Part shown: piece after piece, positions 1 through 8,508 of the stretch | Position numbering within the stretch: position 1 is the stretch's first letter | Layout: each line of letters opens with the position of its first letter | Assembly: GCF_004766125.1 (NCBI RefSeq) | Contig: NZ_SJSA01000001.1 | Coordinates: 124,001 to 188,000 of the forward strand | Length of the DNA: 64,000 nucleotides | Direction: 5' to 3' | Origin: Duncaniella freteri | GTDB lineage: Bacteria; Bacteroidota; Bacteroidia; Bacteroidales; Muribaculaceae | Program-made: the position numbers and the translations under genes | Notes under the pieces: generated by a model | The model's input: the letters and a program-made list of their open reading frames with translations, nothing else | The model's database searches: none | Told to the model about the DNA's origin: nothing

Positions 1-111
1 GGCTATTCAATCAAAGAGATTGCCGAAATTCAGGAAACATCACAAGACGCAGTGAAACAACATATTTCGCGAGGCCGCAACCATTTGCGCGGTTTGTTAT
101 CCACCAATTAA
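1..111 (+). CDS. ECF-type RNA polymerase sigma factor, C-terminal end only
   Basis: The window opens inside a reading frame that ends with TAA at 109-111. The 36 residues seen (starting GYSIKEIAEIQETSQDAVKQ, then HISRGRNHLR) read as the helix-turn-helix of sigma region 4, which contacts the -35/-33 promoter element. The frame has no start in the window, so the gene begins upstream. The next gene, 11 bases downstream, encodes a small membrane protein, the usual place for an anti-sigma factor. The family call rests on this short stretch only. Confidence 0.6.
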   Translation, partial: GYSIKEIAEIQETSQDAVKQHISRGRNHLRGLLSTN

Positions 112-122
112 TCCAAGACGAT

Positions 123-521
123 ATGGAAGATGATAAATTAAAATCCTTATTCTCAAACTTTGAGCCGGAACTTTCTTCTGACTTCCTGTTTATGAATAAA
201 CTCCAACGGAATCTAAATTCCGTTGAATTAATAAAACAACATACCGCCGAAGTCCGCTCGCGAAGCCGTAAAGCCGTCGCCATTGCCGCCATTGTCGGCT
301 TCATTGTTGGCTTCTTATTCTCGCTGTCATTGCCATATTTGACCGATGCCATTTCAAATTGGCAACTGACTCTACCAAGTGAATCTGTAATGAATGTTTT
401 TGCTAATAATTTCACAATTATTGCATGGCTCGTTATTGGCGGCACATCGGTATTTGCAGCTCTCAATTCCTATGAAGTATCACTATCTCTACTGAGACCA
501 AAAGAGGCGAATGCCATTTAA
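123..521 (+). CDS. Small membrane protein after sigma factor, putative anti-sigma factor
   Basis: This 132-residue protein has a polar N-terminal half (about residues 1-48) and two hydrophobic segments, about residues 50-73 and 93-113, so it should sit in the inner membrane with a cytoplasmic N-terminus. It follows the sigma factor by 11 bases, which suggests co-transcription and a role in holding or releasing that factor. No zinc-binding anti-sigma motif (HxxxCxxC) is visible, so the role is inferred from position. A strong terminator follows. Confidence 0.55.
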   Translation: MEDDKLKSLFSNFEPELSSDFLFMNKLQRNLNSVELIKQHTAEVRSRSRKAVAIAAIVGFIVGFLFSLSLPYLTDAISNWQLTLPSESVMNVFANNFTIIAWLVIGGTSVFAALNSYEVSLSLLRPKEANAI

Positions 522-549
522 GGCTATTAGTATTGTCTTTTCCGCATAG

Positions 550-590
550 AGTGCTTTACCGTACTTTCGCAGTACGTTAAAGCACTTTTT
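550..590 (+). terminator. Intrinsic terminator after the sigma/membrane-protein pair
   Basis: A 16-base arm (550-565) pairs with 571-586 with one mismatch around a 5-base loop and runs into a T tract. An outer pair, GCATAG at 544-549 and CTATGC at 591-596, extends the inverted repeat. It lies 28 bases after the preceding stop. Confidence 0.75.
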
Positions 591-592
591 CT

Positions 593-730
593 ATGCAGAC
601 AATCTCCATTAACTTCATCGTGGCGCAGGGCTGGCACGAGCTTTCCGATAAACAGCTTCGCTATGTTTATCAACTCATTGCATCCGAGTATGCCACGGAT
701 GAAATCAAAACCTTATGCTTGCTCCAGTGA
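593..730 (+). pseudogene. Truncated remnant of a conserved hypothetical gene
   Basis: An ATG at 593 opens 45 residues containing WHELSDKQLRYVYQLIASEY and TDEIKTLCLLQ, a well-formed protein-like segment, then meets TGA at 728. The next codons (AGC GGC) would continue as SG if TGA were TGG, and reading frames break up soon after. I read it as the surviving 5' end of a longer gene. The start overlaps the outer arm of the terminator just upstream, so expression is doubtful. I cannot name the family. Confidence 0.3.
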
Positions 731-1103
731 AGCGGCCTGCGACGATAACGGTAGTGCTCGCGCCAATAAGCTGTGTAAGGCATTGTGGCTTGTTAAAGTA
801 GACTTTCTTCTCGCTCATCTGTAATTTTTTGCGTATATTCGCGTCTAATAGGAAAACTTCAAAATCAAAAGGCTATGCTTAAACATTGGTATGTCTACAT
901 AATAATTGCAGTTGTAGCGGAGCTTCTGCTGTTGGTTTGCGACAAATACAAAATCATAAAGTCGAAGCCTCTACGATATTTTATCGTACACAGGTTATCA
1001 ATGGGGGGCAATTTTTGAGAATATCCACCCCCTTGGATAATTTGCTTTGTACAGTAAATCATCCAAGGGGGGTGACTATAAGATTAATCCGAGGTCCTTT
1101 CAG
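731..1103. other. Intergenic region with a G-tract inverted repeat and a doubtful small ORF
   Basis: No confident gene is present. An ATG at 875 opens a 47-codon frame (to 1018) with a hydrophobic stretch near its start (YVYIIIAVVAELLLLV); it ends just after a run of six G (1003-1008). An inverted repeat follows: CACCCCCTTGGAT ending at 1038 against ATCCAAGGGGGGTG at 1061-1074, with a 22-base loop, C5 on one arm and G6 on the other. The right arm lies 30 bases from the 3' end of the converging mutarotase gene, so it may act as a terminator, although it has no T tract. Confidence 0.35.
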
Positions 1104-1505
1104 TTAGTCGTAGAGATAGAACATACGTTCCATCAGTTGCCATTTCTGATCGGATGTGGCATCAGGATCGCAACCCTGAAACATTGATACATACTTTTCC
1201 CACTCAGCTTGGCGCGGAAGAGTGGCAAGTTTTGCCATTGCCTCATCCCACTGAAAATCAAGAGGAGTTTCAACTATCATAAAAACCTTGTTGCCAAGTA
1301 TATACATTTCCATTTCAAGAATCCCGACTTCACGTATGCCGTCAAGAATCTCGCGCCATGCCTTTGAACGACTGTGACATTCACGATAAGCCGAGATCAG
1401 CTTATCATCGTCAGTGATGTCCATAGTCTGGCAATAACGCTTCACCGGCTGTGAGTACTGCCTTACAGGATAGCCGTTCCGGTCCATCTCAGTCGAATTT
1501 TGCAA
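1104..1505 (-). CDS. L-rhamnose/L-fucose mutarotase-like protein (RhaM/DUF718 family)
   Basis: The protein resembles the RhaM-type mutarotases, small ferredoxin-fold enzymes that interconvert alpha and beta anomers of 6-deoxyhexoses. The family core is visible from KRYCQTMDI (about residue 23) through GIREVGILEMEMY and WDEAMAKLATLPRQAEW to the C-terminus. Family members normally begin near that KRY motif, so the first 20 or so residues, which overlap the dehydrogenase gene by 17 bases, are probably not all native; a later Met (M7 or the MDI Met) may be the start. It is last in a four-gene sugar oxidation operon and would supply the right anomer to the first enzyme. L-fucose and L-rhamnose cannot be told apart from sequence. 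Confidence 0.8.
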   Translation of the reverse strand: MQNSTEMDRNGYPVRQYSQPVKRYCQTMDITDDDKLISAYRECHSRSKAWREILDGIREVGILEMEMYILGNKVFMIVETPLDFQWDEAMAKLATLPRQAEWEKYVSMFQGCDPDATSDQKWQLMERMFYLYD

Positions 1506-2511
1506 GAATACGAAATACCTTGCCTGGATTTTCCGACCAATACTGAAGGGTTTCCGACACCTCTTCAGGCTTGATTATACGGCTGATAAGTTCTTCCATA
1601 GGACAGTTACCACGCGAAAGATAACGTATCACGGCATTGAAATCGGATGGCATGGCGTTACGTGAGCCACGGATATCAAGCTCCTTCTGCACAAACAGTT
1701 TGGTGTGGAAAGAAACATCCGATTTGGCATATCCAATGCACACCACACGTCCGGCAAAAGCGACCTCATCTACCGCAAGGACATAAGTGACAGGAGAGCC
1801 CACAGCCTCTACCACTACGTCAGGGCCACATCCTCCGGTAAGAGCCATAAGCTCCTCATGGAAATTGGCAGACTTTGAGTTCAGAGCATGCGCAGCCCCA
1901 AGTCTTTTTGCAAGGTCAAGCTTTTCTTCATCAAGGTCGACGGCTATGACTGTAGCTCCTCTCATTGAGGCTCTAACCACCGCACCAAGGCCGATCATTC
2001 CGCAACCGATCACCATGACAGTATCAATATCGCTTACTGCACCACGGTCTACAGCATGAAACCCAACACTCATCGGCTCTATAAGAGCACAGTCGCGCGG
2101 AGAAATGCCGGGAGCCGGAATCACTTTGCCCCAAGGCACAGCGATATAGTCGCTCATCGCACCGTTACGCTGCACACCAAGTGTCTGATTATGCTCACAA
2201 GCATTCGGGCGGCCCTTACGGCATGATGAACATTTGCCGCATGCGGTGTAAGGGTTGACCGTGACACTCATGCCCTCTGCGAAAAGTCCAGCAGGGACAT
2301 CCTTACCAACGGCCTCAACCGTACCTCCTATCTCATGACCGGGAATCACCGGCGAGATAGCCAACGGATTACGACCGAGATAAGTGTTCAAGTCCGATCC
2401 GCAGAACCCGACATAATGTATCCTTATAAGCACCTGATCAGAAAGAAGTATAGGCTTCTCCTGTTCCACCAATTCAACTTTACCTGGAGAGGAAATCTGA
2501 ATAGATAACAT
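1489..2511 (-). CDS. Zinc-dependent alcohol dehydrogenase (MDR family)
   Basis: This is a medium-chain zinc dehydrogenase. It shows the catalytic-zinc Cys in GFCGSDL and the GHE motif (IPGHEIGGTVEAVG), the four-Cys structural zinc lobe (CGKCSSCRKGRPNACEH), and a Rossmann glycine motif (VIGCGMIGLGAV) for NAD(P). The frame is open further upstream, but the family start is MLSIQISSPG, which places the ATG at 2511; the upstream extension is basic and unrelated. It lies third in the operon, 28 bases after the amidohydrolase stop. In this setting it probably oxidises a downstream hydroxy-acid intermediate of 6-deoxyhexose breakdown; the substrate is inferred. Confidence 0.85.
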   Translation of the reverse strand: MLSIQISSPGKVELVEQEKPILLSDQVLIRIHYVGFCGSDLNTYLGRNPLAISPVIPGHEIGGTVEAVGKDVPAGLFAEGMSVTVNPYTACGKCSSCRKGRPNACEHNQTLGVQRNGAMSDYIAVPWGKVIPAPGISPRDCALIEPMSVGFHAVDRGAVSDIDTVMVIGCGMIGLGAVVRASMRGATVIAVDLDEEKLDLAKRLGAAHALNSKSANFHEELMALTGGCGPDVVVEAVGSPVTYVLAVDEVAFAGRVVCIGYAKSDVSFHTKLFVQKELDIRGSRNAMPSDFNAVIRYLSRGNCPMEELISRIIKPEEVSETLQYWSENPGKVFRILAKFD

Positions 2512-2539
2512 ATCTGTAATTATTATATATTTGTAATTT

Positions 2540-3457
2540 TCATTCCGACATATTCTTAATATATGGAAGATCGACAAGCTCCTTGAACCCATAGAATCTG
2601 CGAGCATTCTCTCCGAGGAACAGTCTCTTCTCCTCATCGCTCAGCTCTGCGGATTTCAGCACAAAGTCATATGACATCCTGTATGTTATAGCCGTAATGG
2701 TACGAGGATAATCCGACCCCCACATAAGCTTGTCGAAACCAACCTCATCGGCAGCAGTACGGATAGCCTTTATAGCACTCGGGTACGGATAGAACTCAGA
2801 ATTAAAAAGCCAAGTGATGCCTCCCGATTCAACCGACACATTTTCATGACGCGCAAGCTTTATCTGTTCAAGCCATCCGGGCACAGTGACCATACCGAAA
2901 TGACCTACAGCAATCTTCAAGTCGGGACACTCAGCTATGACTTCCTCCATTTCCGCCACCTGGACATCACCATCGGCAAGCGTGACAGAGAGTATCATAC
3001 CATTACGTTCCATATATTTGAACATTGCCATCATCTCGTCCGATGTGAGCCACACCCTGCCTTCAGGAAGAAACAGGCGATGACCGGGGACAGCTATCGC
3101 CTTGAACCCACGGCTACAAAGCTCCTCAACCTGAGGATAGAAACCAGGATGACGCACATCACAGAAACCGCATACAAAAAATCTGTCGGGGTAACTGCGA
3201 GCCACCTCTTCAAGATAATCATTCTGATTACCATCAATAAATTCCTGAACCACAACCGCAGCCGAAACCTGGGCATAATTCATATTGGAAAGAAAAACTT
3301 CAGCACTATTCTTGCCGTCGATCATAAACGGCGGCAACATCTGCCTCTCCTCACCCATAAAGTCTGCACGTCCGTCAGGGAGCGGACGTATCGGCAGCCC
3401 ATTCACCACTGTGTCCTGCCTGAGCCACAGATGAGAGTGCGTGTCAATGATATACAT
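2540..3457 (-). CDS. Amidohydrolase-family sugar lactonase (fucono/rhamnono-lactonase type)
   Basis: A 305-residue TIM-barrel metal hydrolase of the amidohydrolase-2 group. The metal motif DTHSHLW is at residues 5-11, a conserved His falls in VGHFG, and the catalytic Asp in WGSDYPRT near the C-terminus. Relatives hydrolyse sugar-1,4- or 1,5-lactones such as L-fucono- or L-rhamnono-lactone. The gene before it encodes an aldo/keto reductase able to make such a lactone, and the gene after it a dehydrogenase, so the order fits oxidation, lactone opening, then further oxidation. A decarboxylase role (ACMSD-like members of the same fold) is less likely here. Confidence 0.75.
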   Translation of the reverse strand: MYIIDTHSHLWLRQDTVVNGLPIRPLPDGRADFMGEERQMLPPFMIDGKNSAEVFLSNMNYAQVSAAVVVQEFIDGNQNDYLEEVARSYPDRFFVCGFCDVRHPGFYPQVEELCSRGFKAIAVPGHRLFLPEGRVWLTSDEMMAMFKYMERNGMILSVTLADGDVQVAEMEEVIAECPDLKIAVGHFGMVTVPGWLEQIKLARHENVSVESGGITWLFNSEFYPYPSAIKAIRTAADEVGFDKLMWGSDYPRTITAITYRMSYDFVLKSAELSDEEKRLFLGENARRFYGFKELVDLPYIKNMSE

Positions 3458-3505
3458 AACCAGTCTGAATTTAAGTTTAGCGGGCTATTTGTCCTAATTT
3501 TAAAA

Positions 3506-4438
3506 TCACGAATTAGCCCAGCTTACACGTTTCTGATCGCCGATAATCTCACGCACCTCCTCTACGAGCTGCATATCCACCGGCTCACTGATGAAATCAA
3601 TATTTCTTGCCACATTGTCAGGATTGGCAGAGCTGAACAGAGTGGTTGCAATCCTCGGATTGGCAACAGAGTACTGCATGGCAAGCTTTTCAATCGGATA
3701 ACCCTTCGCCGCGCAATGCTGCACCGCCTTGCGGCAAGCCTCCACCAACGGTTTAGGTGCAGGATGCCATGCCGGCACGCCTCGCTGTGACAACAGCCCC
3801 ATTGACAGAGGAGAAGCATTTATCACTCCTACCCCATTCTCCTCAAAGAAATCGAGGAAATCAACCAACTTATCGTCATTAAGAGCATAGTGACAGAAAC
3901 TCAACACACTCTCCACCGATCCGGGAGCTGCATGCTCTATGACCCACTTAAGGTTCTCAAGCTGCAGATCGGTCACTCCAACATGCCCTACAACACCCTT
4001 GTCCCTAAGCTCTACAAGAGTTGGCAGAGTCTCTTCAACCACCTGGCTGAGATCGGCAAACTCCACATCGTGAACATTTATTATATCTATATAATCAATG
4101 CCAAGACGCTCCATGCTCTCATACACACTATCCTTGGCACGTTTGGCGGAATAATCCCACGTATTGACACCATCCTTGCCATAACGCCCCACCTTTGTCG
4201 ACAGATAGTAATCTGACCTGTCCAGATCCTTAAGAGCCTTCCCAAGTACCGTCTCCGCCTTGTAATGTCCGTAATACGGTGATACATCAATGAAATTCAT
4301 ACCTCTCTCAACAGCAGTGTGTACCGCCTTTATAGCCACGCGGTCGTCAGTCTCGTGAAACACACTTCCAAGTGACGATGCACCATAGCTAAGCCGGGAC
4401 ACCTTCAGCCCCGTCTTGCCTATCTCTCTGTATTCCAT
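3506..4438 (-). CDS. Aldo/keto reductase, probable aldose 1-dehydrogenase
   Basis: This 310-residue (beta/alpha)8 NAD(P)H enzyme shows the catalytic tetrad of aldo/keto reductases: Asp and Tyr in FIDVSPYYG, Lys in YLSTKVGRYG, His in INVHDVE. The closest functional group by sequence style is the D-threo-aldose / L-galactose / L-fucose 1-dehydrogenases, which oxidise the sugar to its lactone. It is the first gene of a four-gene minus-strand operon (reductase, lactonase, dehydrogenase, mutarotase) with its own promoter in the divergent region. The exact sugar is not proven; L-fucose or L-rhamnose fits the mutarotase neighbour. Confidence 0.85.
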   Translation of the reverse strand: MEYREIGKTGLKVSRLSYGASSLGSVFHETDDRVAIKAVHTAVERGMNFIDVSPYYGHYKAETVLGKALKDLDRSDYYLSTKVGRYGKDGVNTWDYSAKRAKDSVYESMERLGIDYIDIINVHDVEFADLSQVVEETLPTLVELRDKGVVGHVGVTDLQLENLKWVIEHAAPGSVESVLSFCHYALNDDKLVDFLDFFEENGVGVINASPLSMGLLSQRGVPAWHPAPKPLVEACRKAVQHCAAKGYPIEKLAMQYSVANPRIATTLFSSANPDNVARNIDFISEPVDMQLVEEVREIIGDQKRVSWANS

Positions 4439-4480
4439 ATTTTATTTCGTCTCGATATTAGAAATTCGGTGATTATTTTG

Positions 4481-4488
4481 CAAATTTA
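4481..4488 (-). promoter_or_regulatory. Putative -7 box for the aldo/keto reductase operon
   Basis: TAAATTTG on the minus strand fits the Bacteroides -7 consensus TAnnTTTG, 43 bases before the start codon. No clean TTTG -33 box is seen at the usual spacing. Confidence 0.4.
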
Positions 4489-4538
4489 CGCAAAACCTGC
4501 GAGAATTTGCATCGACAAGATAAAAATTTAGAAACCGA

Positions 4539-4571
4539 ATTGCGTAATGTGCAAGAAATGTAGTAATTTTG
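4539..4571 (+). promoter_or_regulatory. Bacteroides-type promoter for pgpA
   Basis: ATTG (4539-4542) is followed after 21 bases by TAATTTTG (4564-4571), matching the -33/-7 arrangement. The expected transcript start, about 4578, lies after an upstream in-frame ATG at 4547, which argues that pgpA starts at the later ATG, 4595. Confidence 0.55.
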
Positions 4572-4594
4572 CAATTCAAGTTGAGTTTTCACAT

Positions 4595-5101
4595 ATGAGC
4601 GACAACAATTATAGGAAACTTGGGGTCGCACCCCGCTTTCACGAGATTCTATCTACAGGCTTCTATACAGGGCTTCTTCCAGGAGCCCCCGGCACCTATG
4701 CAGCATTCACCGCATTGATAATATGGTATGTGCTGTACCTGCTGCTTTCACCTCTTGCACTCACACTCTCCACGATAGCACTGATAGTAGTTACCACTGT
4801 CACAGGCGCATGGACATCTTCAGTGATGGAACGATACTGGGGTCCCGATCCTCGTGCAGTAGTAATCGACGAATACGTGGGCTGCTGGATACCATTGCTT
4901 GTAGCTCCATGCGGAGAATACACGTGGTTATTTGCGCTGCTCGGCTTCGGTCTGTTCCGGCTCATAGACATAACCAAGCCATTAGGCTGCCGAAAAATAG
5001 AAGAATTATGCCCCGGTGGATGTGGAGTAATGATGGATGATGTTCTCGCCGGAACTTATGCACTCATCATCGTATATATACTCAAACTGATAATATTTTA
5101 A
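4595..5101 (+). CDS. pgpA: Phosphatidylglycerophosphatase A
   Basis: PgpA removes phosphate from phosphatidylglycerophosphate at the inner membrane, the last step of phosphatidylglycerol synthesis. The 168-residue protein carries the family motifs LLPGAPGTYAA near the N-terminus and VIDEYVGCW in the middle, with several hydrophobic segments, and ends with a conserved MMDDVLAG region before a last membrane helix. I prefer ATG 4595 (MSDNNYRKLG) over an upstream in-frame ATG at 4547 because the promoter lies between them and the extra residues look non-native. glnS follows after 21 bases, so the two are probably co-transcribed. Confidence 0.88.
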   Translation: MSDNNYRKLGVAPRFHEILSTGFYTGLLPGAPGTYAAFTALIIWYVLYLLLSPLALTLSTIALIVVTTVTGAWTSSVMERYWGPDPRAVVIDEYVGCWIPLLVAPCGEYTWLFALLGFGLFRLIDITKPLGCRKIEELCPGGCGVMMDDVLAGTYALIIVYILKLIIF

Positions 5102-5122
5102 TCATCGATACATTCTCACATA

Positions 5123-6820
5123 ATGGATAGTAACGAAAATATCATGCCGGAGGCCAAGGGCCTCAATTTCGTAGAAGAGATCGTGAACAACGACCTCAAG
5201 GATGGCAAGAACGGAGGACGCCTCAACACTCGTTTCCCACCAGAGCCTAACGGCTATCTCCATATCGGACACGCCAAAGCCATATGTATGGACTTCGGCA
5301 TTGCTGAGAAGTTCGGAGGCACATGCAACCTGCGTTTCGATGACACCAACCCCGTCAAAGAGGATGTCGAGTATGTCGACTCCATACGCGAAGACATAAA
5401 ATGGCTCGGTTTCGACTGGGGAGACAGAGAATATTATGCTTCCGACTATTTTCCGCAGCTTTTTGAGCTTGCAGTGCGCCTCATAAAAGAGGGCAAGGCA
5501 TATGTCGATGATCAGACATCCGAGCAGATCGCATCACAGAAGGGCACCCCGACACAACCCGGCACAGAGAGCCCTTACCGCAGCCGCAGCGTCGAGGAGA
5601 ATCTGGACCTGTTCATGCGCATGAATGCAGGTGAATTCGAGGAAGGATCAAGAGTGCTCCGCGCCAAGATCGATATGGCTAACTCCAATATGCATTTCCG
5701 TGATCCGATTATGTATCGCATCATAAAGACCCCTCATCACCGCACAGGCACCACATGGAAAGTATACCCCATGTACGACTTCGCCCATGGCCAAAGCGAT
5801 TATTTTGAAGGAGTCACCCACTCGATATGCACACTTGAATTTGTGCCTCACCGCCCCCTCTATGAATATTTCGTAAAGGAGCTCGCCGATGAGACTTATT
5901 GCCCCCGACAGATTGAGTTCAATCGTCTCAACCTCACATACACAGTAATGTCGAAACGCAAGCTCCTCCAACTTGTCAAAGAAGGACTCGTGGCAGGATG
6001 GGACGACCCTCGTATGCCGACCATATCCGGGCTTCGCCGTCGAGGTTTCACACCTCGTTCGATACGTAATTTCATTGATGCCATAGGGTATACAAAATAC
6101 GAAGCACTCAACTCGATCTCCCTGCTTGAACATGCCGTGCGTGACGACCTAAACAAAATTTCGACCAGAGGAATGGCTGTCATCAACCCTGTAAAGGTGG
6201 TGATCACAAACTACCCCGAAGGACAGACCGAAATGGTAGAGATGGAGAACAATCCCGAAGACACTGAATCAGGTGTGCATCAGATGCCATTCTCGCGTGA
6301 GATATACATTGAGCGTGACGACTTCATGGAGAATCCCCCCAAGAAATTCTTCCGACTCGCCCCCGATGGAGAGGTACGTCTCAAAGGCGCGTACATAGTG
6401 AAGTGCACAGGTGTCAAGAAAGATGCTGACGGAAACATCGAAGAGATCTACTGCACCTACGACCCCGACACACGTAGCGGCCTGCCCGGAGCATCCCGAA
6501 AAGTCAAAGGCACATTGCATTGGGTTTCAGCACCGACAGCCGTCAATGCCACAGCAAGAATATACGACCGCCTGTTCTGCGTAGAGAATCCTGCCGCCGA
6601 GACAGAGCGCGACTTCCGTGAAATGCTCAACCCCGACTCCCTAAAAGTGGCGGAAGGAATCAAGGTGGAGCCATATCTTGCTGAAATATCCAGTCCCGGT
6701 GTGCCTCTACAGTTCCAGCGTATAGGATATTTCACTCTCGACAAGGATTCTACCCCCGGCAATCTCATCTTCAACCGCACGATAGCCCTCAAGGACTCCT
6801 GGGAGAAGATCAATAAATAA
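5123..6820 (+). CDS. glnS: Glutaminyl-tRNA synthetase
   Basis: A class I aminoacyl-tRNA synthetase of 565 residues, close to the E. coli length. The ATP-binding HIGH motif is at residues 47-50 (PNGYLHIGHAKAI) and the KMSKS-like loop, VMSKRKL, is near residue 275. The catalytic core with TRFPPEPNG and the LRFDDTNP motif is typical of the GlnRS/GluRS group, and the long C-terminal beta-barrel region (about 345-565) marks it as GlnRS. It charges tRNA-Gln directly, so this organism need not rely on the transamidation route for glutamine. It follows pgpA closely. Confidence 0.95.
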   Translation: MDSNENIMPEAKGLNFVEEIVNNDLKDGKNGGRLNTRFPPEPNGYLHIGHAKAICMDFGIAEKFGGTCNLRFDDTNPVKEDVEYVDSIREDIKWLGFDWGDREYYASDYFPQLFELAVRLIKEGKAYVDDQTSEQIASQKGTPTQPGTESPYRSRSVEENLDLFMRMNAGEFEEGSRVLRAKIDMANSNMHFRDPIMYRIIKTPHHRTGTTWKVYPMYDFAHGQSDYFEGVTHSICTLEFVPHRPLYEYFVKELADETYCPRQIEFNRLNLTYTVMSKRKLLQLVKEGLVAGWDDPRMPTISGLRRRGFTPRSIRNFIDAIGYTKYEALNSISLLEHAVRDDLNKISTRGMAVINPVKVVITNYPEGQTEMVEMENNPEDTESGVHQMPFSREIYIERDDFMENPPKKFFRLAPDGEVRLKGAYIVKCTGVKKDADGNIEEIYCTYDPDTRSGLPGASRKVKGTLHWVSAPTAVNATARIYDRLFCVENPAAETERDFREMLNPDSLKVAEGIKVEPYLAEISSPGVPLQFQRIGYFTLDKDSTPGNLIFNRTIALKDSWEKINK

Positions 6821-6841
6821 TCCGTATCTTCGCAAACATCT

Positions 6842-6938
6842 ACCAAAGGTTAATGGTTAGAGGTTAAAAAAGATTATGTCCTTTAACTTTGTCAAAGGAC
6901 TTGGATCAATCTACAGCCCCTGATCCTTAACCTTTGGT
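6842..6938. other. Nested inverted repeats that could fold into a three-way junction
   Basis: Between glnS and the next gene, a perfect 12-base stem (ACCAAAGGTTAA at 6842-6853 with its complement at 6927-6938) encloses two further hairpins: GTCCTTT/AAAGGAC (6878-6884 with 6894-6900) and GGATCA/TGATCC (6903-6908 with 6921-6926). There is no T tract, so a simple terminator is unlikely. It ends 24 bases before the next start codon and could be a structured 5' leader, a processing site or a small repeat element. Confidence 0.45.
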
Positions 6939-6962
6939 GTAAACTCGCGAAAACTCTATAAA

Positions 6963-8438
6963 ATGCAAGACAACAACGACGACACCCGGCAGGGTCTTTA
7001 CAACGAATTCGAGTCCGAGATAGTCAAGGCAGGCAATCCGGAGGCATACTTCGACGAGAACGACCTTGTCGAGATATTCGACTATGCATCGGATATGGAC
7101 AACTACATCGTCAAGATGGAAGTCCTTCTCTACGGAGCACGCCACTATCCCGCAAGCGAAGCCCTCGCCACACGTCGGGCATGGTTCTATTCATCATTCG
7201 GTGAAATGGAGGCTGCCGCCGATGTCAACAACCGTGTGAGCAACGGAGGATTCCTCAACCGGCTTCTGACCCTTCGTGCAGAAGGAGCTTCCGACTCCCC
7301 TGACACACGCTCACGACTTGATGAAATCGTTGATGCCACATCAGAGTTTGGAGATGAGGATGTGATACAGCTCGTTGACTTTTGCGCTGAGAACAGTATG
7401 CTCGATTGGGTAGAGGAAAACCGCTCCCGAATAGAAGCGAAATGCTCATACACCCCTACCTTCATATATGAATACGCCGACCGAGCCGAAGAGATCAGCG
7501 ACCTGCCTACAGCCCATCGATTGTTTGAAGAGCTGACCATGATGGAACCGTTCACTGTCGACTTCTGGGTAAGGCTCGCTAACGTACAGATGCTTGAGGG
7601 ATTCTATGAGGATGCCTTGGGGTCTGCCGATTATGCACTTGCAATTGACAGCAACTACGTCGAGGCTCTACGTCTTAAGGGACGCTTGATGTACCGTCTC
7701 AACCATCAGCGCGAAAAGATAGCGGAAGTGTTCCGGTCCGTGCTTGACCATCCCGATGCCAACGATTCCGATGCTGCCGCCTACGCTGCCACCATCGTGG
7801 AACTCGGACTGACCGACGAAGCCGTCAGACTGCTTGAAGAGACCATCTCGCGCTATCCGCTTTCGCAGATCCCCATAGACCTGTTGATGAACATCGATTT
7901 CCAACGCGCCACACCGTTCATTCTTCAGATAGCCGAACGCACATCCTTCACCCGCGACACATTGGTGGCATGGGCAAGAGAACATATGGCTAACGGACGC
8001 ATCGACATCGCGGCTGAACTCCTTAGACTGTTTAGAGACCGTTTCGTCAGTGCACCTGAACTGAACTTCCTGACCGAACTATGGTACTTCAACAAAATGT
8101 ACCGCGAAGTCATCGATATCATCGAGGAATCAATCAACGGACTATCCGAGTTAAGAATGCCGACTCCAGGGCTGACATTCCCCTACCTCATGAGCCTCAT
8201 AAGGATAGGAGAGACAGACAAGGCCATATCGGAAGCCCGCACCCATCTCAAGGATATGGACACTCTCATGCAGATGCCTCGTCCTAACCGACCCGACAGC
8301 ATACTTCGCAACGACATGTCACCTTCAGGTGCTGCCTGTCTCGACATAGGCTACGCCGCTATGCTTCGAAACATCATCAACGCCATCTCTGCCAACCCTC
8401 AGCTGCCTGCCGATTCATTCGACCCGATGCTGTTCTGA
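6963..8438 (+). CDS. Tetratricopeptide-repeat protein
   Basis: A 491-residue soluble acidic protein with no signal peptide. It consists of helical repeats with TPR character, clearest around residues 168-250 (ADRAEEISDLPTAHRLFEEL, then FWVRLANVQMLEGFYEDAL and YVEALRLKGRLMYRL) and again about 385-430. Such proteins are scaffolds for protein contacts; no catalytic domain is seen. The first 70 residues are strongly acidic. It is preceded by a structured intergenic element and closed by a 38-base perfect palindromic terminator, so it is probably transcribed on its own or from glnS. The precise function is unknown. Confidence 0.75.
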   Translation: MQDNNDDTRQGLYNEFESEIVKAGNPEAYFDENDLVEIFDYASDMDNYIVKMEVLLYGARHYPASEALATRRAWFYSSFGEMEAAADVNNRVSNGGFLNRLLTLRAEGASDSPDTRSRLDEIVDATSEFGDEDVIQLVDFCAENSMLDWVEENRSRIEAKCSYTPTFIYEYADRAEEISDLPTAHRLFEELTMMEPFTVDFWVRLANVQMLEGFYEDALGSADYALAIDSNYVEALRLKGRLMYRLNHQREKIAEVFRSVLDHPDANDSDAAAYAATIVELGLTDEAVRLLEETISRYPLSQIPIDLLMNIDFQRATPFILQIAERTSFTRDTLVAWAREHMANGRIDIAAELLRLFRDRFVSAPELNFLTELWYFNKMYREVIDIIEESINGLSELRMPTPGLTFPYLMSLIRIGETDKAISEARTHLKDMDTLMQMPRPNRPDSILRNDMSPSGAACLDIGYAAMLRNIINAISANPQLPADSFDPMLF

Positions 8439-8508
8439 GAGCATATCAGGCACATGGATAATACATCCGCCCACCACAACTGAATAAACACATATGAAAC
8501 TATGATTA

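Noticed and set aside
2846..3790. Long plus-strand frame opposite the amidohydrolase and reductase genes
   Set aside because: It spans two well-supported minus-strand genes, has no family features, and is an overlap shadow.
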